The notes under the pieces are model-generated. The model made no database searches, had not been told where the DNA came from, and was given only the letters and a program-made list of their open reading frames with translations. A program made the position numbers and the translations under genes. Shown here in pieces: positions 10,036-21,888 of a DNA stretch of 64,000 bases. Every line of letters starts with the position of its first letter. Positions within the stretch are counted from its first letter, which is position 1. The stretch comes from Hortaea werneckii (Eukaryota > Ascomycota > Dothideomycetes > Mycosphaerellales > Teratosphaeriaceae), in NCBI GenBank assembly GCA_037044905.1, contig JBAOKB010000147.1, positions 124,001-188,000 of the forward strand. Reading direction: 5' to 3'.

Positions 10036-11725
10036 GATGTGGACATGTCCTTCGGATCTGGTTTCTTTCTGCATTTTGGGTGAGCATGGTGCTTAGGAGT
10101 TCGGGCACCTCTTTCGCTTTTTGCTTTCGATACCCTATATACGTTCGTCGGATTACCTTTTTGATTTGGATCTCTGGTCTTCGAATTGCACTACTCGATG
10201 TAATTCCTAATGTACATGCAAACGGCCGAAGTTTTGTGTGACAACCGCAGTGCATCTCCTATCTTCCATTTGCGGTATTAAGAGAGCTTCTGGCCCCATC
10301 GCCAATCCTGACCTGCCCACCCGCCCGTCCCAAAGACACTCAGGTACTTTGATCACGGCATTCGTGATTTCCATAACCTCTCGAATGATTCGGAGCTGTC
10401 GATCATTATTACTATGTCGAGTGTCAGCGGCCAGGAATCGCGCTGTGCAAAGGCTGCAGTCTTTAACAGACGATGCATGCCTCCCTGAGACCGTTGCCTG
10501 GGCGTGAAGAAAGCACTAGGAAAGTCCCATTGCTATGCAACACATTCAGTCACTACTCTACTGGGCATGCAATGCAATACACAATAAGGTAGGATACCAT
10601 TTCACCGAACATCTTGAGGGTCTGATCTGCGCACGCCCCGGCCAATGCTAAAGTGACGGCACCTCTCATGTTTAGAGAGAGGAGGGTGATGAGCCTTCAA
10701 CAGGATTTCAACAGCAAAGCTTCGGTTGTGCAATAGCTGTTCCGACCACTTGTCTCCCATATCATCAGCCCGTCTGTGCGTCGCGAAAGCTACCATCGAA
10801 AAATTTACTTCGAAAGGTCGACATATGAGCCACCAACATGTGCAAATGTAAAGCCGTTTCCACCAACTCGTCCGGGAGCGGAAACCTCATCCATCATCGT
10901 TCCTCCAACGTGTGCCGCAAAGGATCAGATACCTGGTCAGCCTCAAGTGATACCGCCAGCGGGATGCTGCAGGAGAGAACGCACTACTTCCCACGAACGA
11001 TCCCAGGCATTGGTTCGGCAAAAGCTTGGCTGCGCCTCAGCGCTTAAGGGGAGGAACTTGGAGCTGGACGAACGCGTTCGCTCGTGCTAGGCCACCCCAT
11101 GTCCACTGTTGTTCTCCCCGCCCATCCGCGTTGCGGCTGTCCAACACACACAGCTGTTGGATCTCAGTTGCAGCTTGCTTCGTGAGTGGTCGGTTCCGGC
11201 TTTGCTATCGTTCGTCGCTCGACAACAGCGTGCCGGGGCGAACGGTACATTGAGAGTCCTACTGCCGACGGTGCTGCTGGACCGCGTCTGTTTCTGCGGC
11301 GCGCAAGAGCTTGATCCGTCTCTGCATCTCGTTTATGTGCCTACCCAGGCATTCCCATGCTGCCGTGGATCTGGCGGCGGGGGCCATAGCTTCACCGAGA
11401 CGAACGAGTTGGTGCCTGCGCGAGGTTCTGTTCTTCGTTGGACCATATGAGACGGTGAGAATCGTTGACGGGGATATTTACATCGTACTGCTGCCGACAT
11501 TGTAGACGCAACTTCTGGCAGCGTTGAGACGCCGACTTCCTTATCACCAACCGACTCACGCCTGCTCTCACCAAAAAGCGGTGGCATTGACCGTAAGGCT
11601 GACATCCCACCTCAAATGGCCATTGCCACTCATTGAAACCTCGTAGATCGAATCGCCGAGTCGCAATGCTTTTCTAAAGGGCTACAAAAGTGCTAAGAAA
11701 CTCGACCAACCGGACGCTGGCTGGT
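10036..11725. other. Intergenic region, no gene recognised
   Basis: About 1.7 kb between two genes on the same strand: 3' UTR of the Rab gene and promoter/5' leader of the next. Frames of 60-115 codons are scattered on both strands without family resemblance or consistent protein composition. Confidence 0.4.
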
Positions 11726-14442
11726 ATGGCATTGAAGAGCCCACTGATGCCTTCGCCAACGAACGGCCTGTCCTCTGCATTTTCGCCCTACTCAGACTCT
11801 CCCAATTCTCCCGCGCCATACCAGAACAACTTTCCAACCGCTTCCAATAGGTGAGCCGGCAATTGCCAGTCAGAGACCCAGCATACTAAGAGAGCATCGT
11901 AGATCTTCTGGCCCATCTGACTCGCTCGCGCCACCTCCCAGCCCATATCCTCAACAGATTGAGCCTTCTCCCGTCGACTCAAACGGGACCGAAAGCACGG
12001 AGATCGACGAAGATGCGCAAGAAGAAGGCGAAGTGAAGTCACTGCATGCAGACGGTGAAGTCCAATCGCCTGATATTGAGATCACTAGTCCGGAAGAGAC
12101 TACGAGTCCTCAGAGTGCAACAAGCGTGAGCACATTCACCGATTTCACCCCGCGATGACAAGTCCAACCTAACGTAATCAGGATCGCGTGCACAGAATCG
12201 ATACCCAGCTCCCTGCTCGCTTCCGTTCGGACTCTTCCAAAGACGAACCGCAGTCAGTCATCCACGCCCCGACGACCTTTCGATCCTTTGGAGAAGCCGC
12301 TTCCAGCAAGGAGTCTGAGGCGGGGAGTTCGGAGGCTACAGTCGTCTCTCCAAACTCACCGGAAGCTGTCTCAAGCCCGATAGAGAAGGTGAGCTGAATT
12401 ACGTCGCAGTCCAGATCTACTTGTTGCTGACCTTGATGCAGAAACTCGCAGCAGTGTCGCCAGTCAAGACCGACGTGCCTCGTGTTGTTGATCGATCTAC
12501 ACCGCGAGCGCAGTCCGCTCAGGAACTTGATGAGGAGTGGAGGAGAAAGCGGCGGACTTCTTCCCTAGAAGGTATGTGCCTCCCCCCTGCCATTTTTGAA
12601 TATGTAGGCCGTCAGCTAAAGCCAACAGATGTACCCGAAGAGTTTGACCGCGATGTGGATGATACCGAGGATCCTGACACGGCGGGCCTCATTGGCGACG
12701 GTGCTATGAACAATGCTATGCAGCAGTCTCTCGACAACGCCGAGGAAGAAGTGACGGCGCTTCGAACGGCACTGAGCGAATGCTGGACGCTTTGCAACAC
12801 TCTTGCAACACTCTCGTCGACTCATCGACAGCGCACATTCAAATTCGCAGGAAAGCAGGGCATGCAAGAACAGGCCTGGCGTAGCTGTTGGCGTCTGTGC
12901 CAGCAATTGTACGATTACCGCGATGCGGACCATGCTTCACAAGTGATTCCGACGTTGGAGCTCTGTCGAGACTTCTGCCAGAGCTTATTCGATGCCAGAC
13001 AGCGAGGGGACGAGGCTAGCGACTCAGTGTTGAGGGTGAGCTTTGAGCTGAATAACCATCTTTACAACACCCACCCTAGTAGCCTGCCGGAGGCATTCAA
13101 CGAACGCACACTGGACTTTTACATTACCATGTGCCACCGGCTCATGAAACAGAGGACATCCTTGCCACAAGAGACGGACGCCCTTCTCCGAGCTTGCTGG
13201 TCATTGGCTGAAATGCTCTTCAACCTACGCCAAAGCACGCGGGAGGGGACAGCAGCAGATGAAGAACTACTGGGATCCGCCGTGCAAGCCTGCTGGGAAC
13301 TCTGCGATCTCTTCCGAGAAGGCTGGACGCAGATTCGTCCCGAACGAGGAACTCCCCGACCAAGCCAGACGACCTTCCAATCTACTTCCCCACCCCAGAA
13401 CCCATTCAACTTATCCTCGAATCGGTCAGAGCCCCGATCAAACTCCAGCATGAGTAACCGACAATACCATGACGCACCCTCAGGACCCGCCGGTTCAGCA
13501 GCAGCCATCGTCCCCGAAACCCCAACAACAATCTTCGACGACACGACCTCCTCAGCGGCCTCATCCCCAGACTCCGTCACCGTCCCCAACATCCTCGTCC
13601 TCGGACCCGCAAGCAACCACCACACCAACCACCACGGCTCCACCTCCTCCTCAGCGCGACGAGCAGGCCACCACCACGAACGCTGGTCAAGCAACGCCTC
13701 AGTGCTAAGCGGATACAGCGAATCCGTGACGTCCCAACGGACCTCCTCAACAGCTACAGCGGGGAAGAAGAAAAAACCCCAACCATCCTCTTCCACTGCT
13801 GCTGCTGCTGCTGCTGCTTCATCCACACAACAAGAAGAAGAAGAAGCCCACCTCACCCGCCTCCGCTACCTCCTCCTAAAAGCAGGCATGCAAACAGGCT
13901 ACCCCCGCCACTCTTCCTCCTCCCATCCTCCCAATCCCAACCCCACCAACCCCTCCTCCACCTCCTCCTCATCCTCCCCCTCCCCCCAAAACCCCTCAAC
14001 CAACCCATCCCATTCCGAAACTTTCCAACACTACATCGCCCACCTCCCTTCCACAGCCTTCGGGACCTCGCCCTGGCAACGTCAAACCCTGAAATTCTAC
14101 CAACAACTCGTCCGGCACGACGAGACGATGGCGGGGATCGATGCGTATCCCGTCCGGAGACTCGGGGCGGCGGAAGTGGCGGGGTCGGTGGTTTGGCTTG
14201 CTGGGAAGGCTTCAGGTACAGGGACGGGAGGGACGGGGGGAGGAGGGGGAGATAGGGGCGCAGGGGGAGGGAAGGGTGGACAGGGTGGACAGGGAGGGCA
14301 AGGAGGAGGACAGCAGTGGGCGTGGATGCGGGATCTGTATCGGTTGGTTTTTGGGTTTGGGGTTGAGGAGGGGGAGAGGATGAGGGGGACGGGGACAGGG
14401 ATGGGAGGGGGAGGGGGAGGGGGAGGAGGGGTGCAGGTATGA
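11726..14442 (+). CDS. Conserved-looking hypothetical protein, 832 residues, five exons
   Basis: Exons 11726-11850, 11903-12125, 12182-12388, 12442-12571 and 12629-14442; all junctions have GT...AG and keep phase (2499 nt). The start MALKSPLMPSPTNGLSSAFS follows no better upstream ATG. Residues 1-230 are Ser/Pro/acidic and probably disordered. The centre (about 260-500) is an all-helical, Cys/Trp/Leu-rich region with recurring patterns such as ECWTLCNTL, RSCWRLCQQLYDY, ELCRDFCQSLFDARQ, RACWSLAEMLFNLR and QACWELCDLFREGW. They suggest repeated helical hairpins with a C-W-x-L-C motif. The C-terminal third is Ser/Pro/Ala-rich and ends in long Gly runs. I do not recognise the family. The fourth intron (12572-12628, 57 nt) has no stop in frame, so its retention would simply add 19 residues. 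Confidence 0.78.
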
Positions 14443-16215
14443 GGATGAAGGAGGGGTGGTGTATTAGTCTAGAGTCAGGCTCTTTGGGGCCATGGTATTA
14501 CCATTTTTTATTTCATCTTCATTTTGTTTTGTTTCGTTTTGGTGTTTCCTTTTTTTTTTTTTGGGTGGTTTTTGGAGAGGAGAGAAGATGTCGATGGCGC
14601 CATGTTACCACATAAGTTGAGAGGGTTGTGAGAAGTGTGATGGTTCATGAAGAAAAGTTGATTTAATATTGTGTCTATTGATTTCTGAGCATTGACTACC
14701 TAGGTACCTAATAGAAGGACCGTCTCACTAGTGGAAAACACAAAAAAAAAATTACAAAGAGGAAAGAAAAGAAGAAAAAGAAACCAGCATCCTACCTAGC
14801 TTCGTTCCAGCTTTAGGTGCGTGAGTTTGTGCACCCTGCTGACTGTCTTATTATTCTCTCCTGCCTTTTTCTTCCAAGGCACCACAACCTCCTACATAGT
14901 AGGCGAGAGGTGTGAGGTACATCTTGTAGGCGACTGATGAACGGGGTCGGGAGGTGGAGATGCCAAAAGAGGCGACGAAAGCAGGTGCCGGGCGGAACTA
15001 GGCCAACTTGCAGGCGTTTTGCATGTGGGACTTCTCCTCGGGTTTTCGTCCTTCCCAACTGTCTTCCTTGTCTCCTCTTCTTCTCCATGGCAGCCTGATA
15101 TAGAGGCGAAGGCAAGGCTGACATGACGACCGACGTGGGCAGGCGTAGTCTTGTTCGCGCGTGTTCCGACATAATACATACACACGCGGTTAGTAGTATC
15201 CTCGACTCTACCACCAATCCCCCAGTAAAAGCAAATAGGGAAGGGGGAACTGCTTACCTGCAAAAGAAAGAGGGATGAAGCACCGTCCTCACCAGAATAA
15301 TCGGAATCGAATGATACCGTCCATCGCCCCAATCCCCCGAAAAGGAGAAGAACGATAGGGTACGCCGCGTATTGCACTAAAGTCATCGTCCCAACCTCGC
15401 GAAGAGGCAGCGGACAGACCATCTTCGCACCAGCTCCCATAGCCCCCACGGAAGAGGCTGGATTTTCTGATGCCGGATGCAACCATGAATATCATGGTAG
15501 GCCCTCACGGGCAGTTGCCAGAGCCTCTTAACCGTTGGTCTAGAGGGTTCGCAGTGTGGAAGTGAAGATTACTCCGAATTTCTCATTTGCCATAGCCATT
15601 CACCCCCCGCCTGAACGGAGGGAAATGCGGACGAAGCAGACAAGGATGTCGCTTGTCGGTGTGTGAGCAAAGAAAGGCGGCATTGGTGAGGACGGCGCTT
15701 GAAGTCAAGAAGAGAAGAAGCGAGAGAGAGGGGGAGTGGTGAAGGGAACTTTTCTGGCAGCGAGCGGAGATTCAGCTTGAGCACGGTCCATCAGGCGGGG
15801 GATTGGGTGTGTTGGCCTCAGGCTTTAATTCTGGTTCACTTGCCCAATGGAACAGGAGGCAGGTAGGGCGAGACGGCAATTGCGGAGGTAAGACAGCTGT
15901 GGACGATGTCGTATAGGTGAAGCTGAAGCTAAGAGCTTCCTGCGCTGTGATGCCGAGTCGAGTGCGGAGAAAGATGATGAGGGCCGTAACTTAAAAGGAT
16001 TCCTATACCTCTCAGATACCTCTTAGGTAGTCCTTACCACTGCGACTGGTTCGGAAACGTTCACGTGGTATATGAACACTGCCGCACTCTTATTTTGACC
16101 TACATCTGCCATCTTGGTAGAGTACAGTATAGCCAAGCGCATCCTCAGGTTGTGCTCCAAGCATAGACAGGCAGACAGACGGACGGACGGACGGACTTAC
16201 ATGTAGCATTGCACC
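14443..16215. other. Intergenic region with a doubtful minus-strand frame
   Basis: About 1.8 kb. It has T-rich and A-rich runs near 14550 and 14740, and a palindrome ctacctaggtaccta at 14696-14710. On the minus strand a frame from about 15440 reads MGAGAKMVCPLPLREVG, then a hydrophobic QYAAYPIVLLLFGGLGRW, reaching a possible donor CAG/gtaagc near 15259. It could be exon 1 of a small membrane protein, but the downstream exon is ambiguous and I do not call it. Four consecutive GGAC units occur near 16179. Confidence 0.3.
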
Positions 16216-18314
16216 ATGTCTCGCACCCCTATCCCACGCCACCTTCTCCGCCGCCAACTCCTCCACTCTTCCCGCTCTCGACCACAAGGATGCATCGCTC
16301 CTGCCATTGCCCGCCGATGCTATGCGACGAACCCGGATGAAGGGAAGGAAGACTTCAAGGGCCAGCTATACCAGAGTACCAATGAAAGAGTCGATCGAGA
16401 ACGCGCAGAGCAAGCACGCTTTGCCCAGATCCGAGAGGCCCAGAAGGCAGCAAGAGGCTCCCCGGGATGGATGGTCCCATTTGGTAAGAGAAGACGAACA
16501 ATCATAACTACCACACCAACTAGCGACTGACGGAGACCCTAGTGCTCGCCGTCGGCATTGCAGGCGGATGGTATCTAGGCAGCGACCGATCCGGATACCA
16601 GGACACCGCATCCACTCTGCCCCTCTCCCAGACCGAACCACCCCAACACAACACCTCCCCCGCCAATTTGCAAGCGGCATGGACCGATTTCCGGGCGATA
16701 GTGGGCGAGGAGAACATTTCCACCCAAGAAGACAACCTGAAGCAGCATTCCGGCAGCGAATGGAGCTCGTACCCTACACTACCTGGCGACAAGCCATTTG
16801 CGGTCGTGATGCCGGGAAGCACAGAGGAAGTCTCCGAGGTCATGAAGGTGTGTCACCGACGACGAATCCCCGTCACGGGCTACAGCGGCGGCACCTCCCT
16901 CGAAGGCCACTTTGCCGCCACACGAGGCGGGATCTGCATCGACTTCTCCCGCATGGACAAGATCCTCAACCTGCACAAAGAAGACCTCGACGTCGTCGTC
17001 CAGCCGGCCGTCGGATGGGAATTCCTAAACGAAGAGCTAGCAGAACACAACCTCTTCTTCCCGCCGGACCCTGGCCCCGGCGCCATGATCGGCGGCATGG
17101 TGGGAACCGGCTGCTCCGGCACCAACGCCTACCGATACGGCACCATGCGCGACTACGTGCTCTCCCTCACCGTCGTCCTCGCCGACGGCACCATCGTGAA
17201 AACCAAACAGCGCCCGCGCAAAAGCAGCGCCGGCTACGACCTAACCCGGACCTTCATCGGCAGCGAAGGGACCCTGGGCCTTATAACAGAAGCCACCCTC
17301 AAAATCATCCCCTTACCCCAAAACACCTCCGTAGCCGTCTGCACCTTCCCCAGCGTCCGCGAAGCGGCCAACTGCGTCTTCCGCGTCGTCGGCGCGGGGG
17401 TCCCCATCGCCGCGATCGAAATCCTCGACGACGTGCAAATGTCCTGCATCAATTCCGTGGGCAGCACCTCGCGCACCTGGGCCGAGAAACCCACCTTATT
17501 CTTCAAATTCGCGGGCACCCCCTCGGCCGTTAAAGAACACATCTCCCTCGTGCAATCCCTCGCGAAGCAAACCGGGAGTCGAACGTTCGAGTTCGCGAGA
17601 ACGAAAGAGGAAGCGAGTGAGCTGTGGTCCGCGCGCAAAGAAGCCCTCTGGTCCGTGATGGCGCGGAAACGCTCCCCCTCCGACCACGTCTGGACGACGG
17701 ACGTGGCGGTGCCCATCTCCCTCCTCCCCTCCATCATCGAGTCCACGAAATCCGACATAGCCGCCTCGGGCCTGATGGGGAGTATAGTGGGCCATGTCGG
17801 GGATGGGAATTTCCACGCCATTATTTTGTATAATGATGCTGAACATGATGTGGCGGAGGGGGTGGTGCATCGGATGGTGAAACGTGCGATTGAGATGGAG
17901 GGGACGGCGACGGGGGAGCATGGGGTCGGGCTGGTGAAGAGGGATTATTTGGAGCATGAGGTGGGGAGGGAGGGGGTGGATTTGATGAGGAAGGTTAGTT
18001 TTTCTCCTTTTCCTTTTCCTTCTCTTTTTTTTTTTTTGGGTTTTTGCGGTTCTTTGTTTTTTCTTCTCTCTCTCTCTTTTTTCCCTCCCCTCCCCTTGTC
18101 ACGATTTCGCCCCTTCCCCTTCCCCTTCCCTTCCACAGCACACCATCCACCACCCACCCCCAAAGAAGCAGAAAAAAAAAACCCCCCATATGCTAATATA
18201 ACTTTTCTCGCTATCGCACAGCTCAAGAAAGCCTTCGATCCCCTCTGTCTTCTGAACTGCGATAAGATTGTGCGGGCGCAGCGGCCGAAGCCCGGGGAGG
18301 TGCAGGAGTGGTAA
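16216..18314 (+). CDS. DLD1: D-lactate dehydrogenase (cytochrome), mitochondrial FAD enzyme
   Basis: Three exons: 16216-16483, 16543-17993 and 18222-18314; 603 residues. The N-terminus (MSRTPIPRHLLRRQLLHSSR) is Arg/Ser-rich like a mitochondrial presequence, and a short hydrophobic segment VLAVGIAGGWYLG follows at about 90-102, as in inner-membrane-anchored D-LDH. The PCMH-type FAD domain shows TGYSGGTSLEGHF and GGMVGTGCSGTNAYRYGTM. The C-terminal FAD-oxidase domain carries IVGHVGDGNFH and TGEHGVGLVKRDYL, the His/Glu motifs of this family. It oxidises D-lactate to pyruvate and reduces cytochrome c. The second intron (228 nt) is much longer than usual here and largely polypyrimidine. Without splicing it reads through in frame as an unlikely Phe/Pro/Ser stretch; splicing restores the family ending LKKAFDPLCLLNCDKI. 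Confidence 0.92.
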
Positions 18315-18342
18315 AGGAACACGACAGCGAGAGAAAGGGTGT

Positions 18343-18362
18343 GGGGGGGGGGGGGGGGGGGG
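18343..18362. repeat. G20 homopolymer
   Basis: Run of 20 G, 29 bases after the D-LDH stop codon, so probably inside its 3' UTR. Confidence 0.9.
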
Positions 18363-18753
18363 TTTCCCTTCTTCCTGACCTCCGTGAATCCCTCTCCCTT
18401 CCTCCTCCCGGCTTCGATCTTCGTGATACTATTAGGGTGGAGGGCCTACGGGGAAGCCTTAGCTAAGGGCGACGAGGGAAACCACCTCGTTCGTTCTTCC
18501 GAGGAAGCAAGTGGGAAATCCGATCTTGTTATTGGGAAGATGATGATTTAGGAGGGGAAGGGGGAAGGGGGAGGGGGAAACGTAGAGAAAGGAGAATTAA
18601 GGGCATTTGGTAGCGTCGAGTATACTTCTTTCCCCTCGCGAGGGTGTCGTTATGTCTTCGGTTTTGTAGTTATATTCGTAAAGCACATACCCGAGCTAAC
18701 GGGCTTCTTTCCTTTCTTTTAACTCTCTGTTTTCGGTCTGTTTTTCTCTCTCT

Positions 18754-18788
<35 letters not shown>

Positions 18789-18864
18789 TTATGTGTTGTG
18801 TTTTGTGTTATGTGCTCTTTTTAGGGTAGGTAGCGGAGTTAGAGGAAAGAGGGGAAGGCGAAAA

Positions 18865-18903
<39 letters not shown>
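18865..18903. repeat. G39 homopolymer
   Basis: Uninterrupted run of 39 G on the + strand, the longest homopolymer in the window. True length may differ, because such runs are hard to sequence. Confidence 0.9.
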
Positions 18904-19329
18904 CGGTAAGACTAAAGTCTGTCCATCAAAGACAGAACGATACGATTGCAGGAAGAGCAATAATAAGGAAAGACCAATGGGTCGACACCTAATCTCTCTA
19001 ACAACCTCGAGATTGCCCTTATCCTCAATCCGAGGGGGAAAAGAAACCTCCTACCCCTCCTCCCCACTACTCCTCCCGGCACAGCGATGACTTTTGATTT
19101 CCCCGTTACTTCTTACTCACACGAGGCTACAAGAGAATAAGAATGTAAAAAAGGGAGGAAGAAAAAATGGAGAAGAAGGGGAAAAAAGAAAAAAAGGAAA
19201 ATCAACAATCTTAATTTGCTTCCATGGGTATCTAGAATAACGGGAATGATAAAAATGGCGGAGAAAAGTAGAAGAACCAGATCCGAAAAAACCAGACCAT
19301 CTCGCGCGGGCTGGAAATGGGGAGAAGAA

Positions 19330-19364
<35 letters not shown>
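19330..19364. repeat. G35 homopolymer
   Basis: Run of 35 G starting 63 bases beyond the methyltransferase stop. In that gene's transcript it would be a C35 run in the 3' UTR. Confidence 0.9.
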
Positions 19365-19365
<1 letters not shown>

Positions 19366-19426
19366 TGGGGCTTTTGGTCGTCGTCGTCGTCCCCTTCCCC
19401 AAGTGAGTGCGGGAGCGAAGGGGGCG

Positions 19427-21215
19427 TTAAGACGCTTGTCTTAATCGGGTATGCGGGGACTGCGAAGCCCAGAGTAAAAGGACGAAATGTCGTCAGCAAA
19501 AAAACAAAGACGAAAAAAGAGAAAAGAAGTCTTCTCTCGTTGGCGCGAGGAATGGGTGGTGAAAGAAAGGCAGGTTCGGGAGTTAAGGGAGGGGGGAATA
19601 GCATACCTGACTCGAGGGTTTCTGTGCGGTCCAGAAATGCCTAGGAAAGGAATCATGTCAGTTTTCTTTTCTTCTTGTTTTTTCTTTCTCCCCCGCACGA
19701 AAGGCTTCGAGGGTATGTACCCAGGAGAGCGGGTTCAAGAGGTAAGTAGGAGATCCTTTTCCCTGTTTCTTTTTTTCTTTTTTTTTCTCTCTCTCTCTCC
19801 TATTTTTTTTTTTTTTTTTCTCTCTCCTATTCTTTTTTCTTTTTTTTTTTTTCTCTCTCTCCTATTCTTTTTTCTTTTTTTTTTCTCTCCCTCCTATTCT
19901 TTTTTTTTCTTTTTTTCTTCTGGTGTGAGATAAATGGATAAAGAGAGAAATAAGACTCACAAGTGGAAGTAAAAAGGACACAAGAAGCGGTTGACGGCCT
20001 CGACGAGGCGTTGGTCGAGGTAGTCGACGTCGGCGGGGGTCCAGCCACGATAGCGCGTGAAGAGCTCCATGCACATGGCGCTCCAGGAGCCGCGGTAGCC
20101 CATAGCCTGTTTGAAGGGAAGGAGGGAAAGCCCCATGAGTCAGAATCGTCTCTAGAGTCCGGGCTGCAAGTCGGTTCTGCTATTTTTTTTTTTTTTTTTT
20201 TTTTCCTTGGGAGGGAGGGGCAAAAGGAAAGAAGTCAGGGGGCGTGGTAATCGTGGACTCACCAGTCGGAAATCATTAGCAATAGCCTGGTTCGAAGGCG
20301 CCGCAGCGGCAGAAGGGGACGGCGGGGAGACCGGGGCGAGGTGGTCCGAGTTCAGCAAGATCCGGACCTGTTCGTGCGCGATATTCACGAACCCGGCCTG
20401 CTCGAGGAGGGCATCGGTATCTTCGCGGTAGGCGATGGGACGGCCTGCTTGACGAGAAGCGGCGTCGAGGTTATCCCAGAATTCGCGGAAGGCGGCTGCT
20501 TCGTGCGGTGGACGGTTAGGGTCGTCGCAGCGCGGTCGCCAGTCGATTTCGATGAGTTCGCAGAAGCCGCCGGGCGCTACGTGCCTTTTGCATTTGAAAG
20601 TGAGCGACCAGGATTTTCCCTCTTCCTTTCCTTTCTGAAAGGGATGGTTAGGGCAGGGGTGGCAAAGTCCTCACCTTTGCAGCCTCCGGTAGAAAGCAGA
20701 ATAGTCAGGTATACACCCACAAAGCAAAGCGGCGTGGACGAGTTGAAAGTGGTCGGTCTCTACAAGCCAATTGTCGCTCGCGAGGAAGTTGACCTGAATG
20801 AATTCGAGATTGTTGAAACGAAAGGGCGGCCAGTGAGAGACGACGTCGATGCCGACTACGCGGTATGCCTTTTCGTCTCGCTCGGCTACCCGGTTGGCCC
20901 ACCAGCCTGTGCCAGCACCGACGTCGAGCACGCGGGCGTAGCCATTCACCCGGGATAGTCGGGACCGGTACAGCTGGGCGGGTTGTTTGTAGTAGATCAT
21001 GATATTCAGAAAGTCCAACCGCTCCGACTCGTCCTACGTTGGGCAGTCAGTTTCGTTAGTTCTGCGCCGTGGAGAATTTCCGACTTGGGCGGATGGATGG
21101 TAGTGGTCGCACTTACTTTGTCGAGTGGCAAAGGGAAGGCCGGGCCGGCAGATGAGTAGTATTCGCGGCCATTGATGGAGACGGTGGGCACATTCAGCAT
21201 TGCGTGGATGTCCAT
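19427..21215 (-). CDS. SAM-dependent methyltransferase, LaeA-like
   Basis: Six exons on the minus strand: 21117-21215, 20675-21033, 20263-20584, 19961-20106, 19607-19640 and 19427-19459; 993 nt, 330 residues. The N-terminus gives NGREYYSSAG and LPLDKDESERLDFLN, close to the 'DE.E..RLD' start of LaeA-like enzymes. SAM motif I is RVLDVGAGTGWWA (about 67-79), followed by VVGIDVV, then VAPGGFCELIEIDW. The ending CPFYFHLHFWTAQKP appears only when a 320-nt intron is removed to join a 34-nt microexon. Without that splice the frame stops at 19957, which is the main alternative end. The substrate is unknown; LaeA relatives regulate secondary metabolism and development, but no biosynthetic genes are nearby. 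All five introns (83, 90, 156, 320, 147 nt) are long for this genome and rich in simple sequence. Confidence 0.85.
20183..20204. repeat. T22 homopolymer inside a methyltransferase intron
   Basis: Run of 22 T on the + strand (A22 in the transcript) within the 156-nt intron 20107-20262. Confidence 0.85.
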
Positions 21216-21874
21216 GGTAGGGGGGATCGTCGGAGGGGAGGTGGCGAGGCCTGCTCAGCCCCCACCGCTGGGCTGGGTTGGAGTGGCGGACGAGTAGGTC
21301 AGCGCCTCCAAGGCTGGCTGACTTGAGTGACGCTGAGGGTCGGAGGAGAAGCCGGTGGGGTTAAGAAACGAAAAGGAACCCGTGGGGCAGGCAGAGGAAT
21401 AAACAGAAGAGATATAAGCATGGCAACGCTGAAGCCCGACGACGGATGACGGGGACGGGGAAGCCAGCGAGCTGTGTCTTGGGCGCTGGGCTGCCCCCAG
21501 GAGGTACTACAGTGCTTCGACCCGTGCCCACGCCACTGGGTGTTCTGAATCAGAGTGGTGCCAGAGCCACGGTGTCGGGTATAGTGCTAACCCGATCGAG
21601 TCAAGACGCGTTCCAACGGAGTGGATGGCCACCGCCTCGGTGCCGGCGAACCATCGCCACTGGTCAATGGCAAGATGGAGCTCGCCGAGCTGATGGCCGA
21701 CCGGACGAGCCAGAGCAGCGTTCCGTTCTGTGGGGTTCTTAGGGCACCAGAGCTGAAGTTCGTGCGGTGAGTTTATCATCACAAACACCGACACAAACTA
21801 TCCTCCTCTCCTGAAACATGCGGCAGCGGGTTGAGGCCAGGTACCTTAGCTTTCAAAAGCATACACAGTATCTA

Positions 21875-21888
21875 CCTACCTAGGTAGG
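21875..21888. repeat. Perfect palindrome cctacctaggtagg
   Basis: 14-bp perfect inverted repeat. The same core, tacctaggta, recurs at 14697-14706, 30371-30380 and, as two overlapping copies, at 57372-57389, always outside genes. Confidence 0.8.

Larger units (their letters stand above)
18315..19426. other. Convergent intergenic region dominated by simple sequence
   Basis: 1.1 kb between the 3' ends of the D-LDH and methyltransferase genes. It holds three long G runs (listed separately), a (TG)n tract at about 18754-18776 and purine-rich stretches. No gene is recognised. Parts must serve as the two 3' UTRs. Confidence 0.5.

Noticed and set aside
14892..15482. 196-codon minus-strand frame with a hydrophobic segment
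   Set aside because: It begins at a TTG, and its second half runs through a likely donor site (gtaagc) and loses protein character. A small membrane-protein exon is possible, but the gene model cannot be completed.
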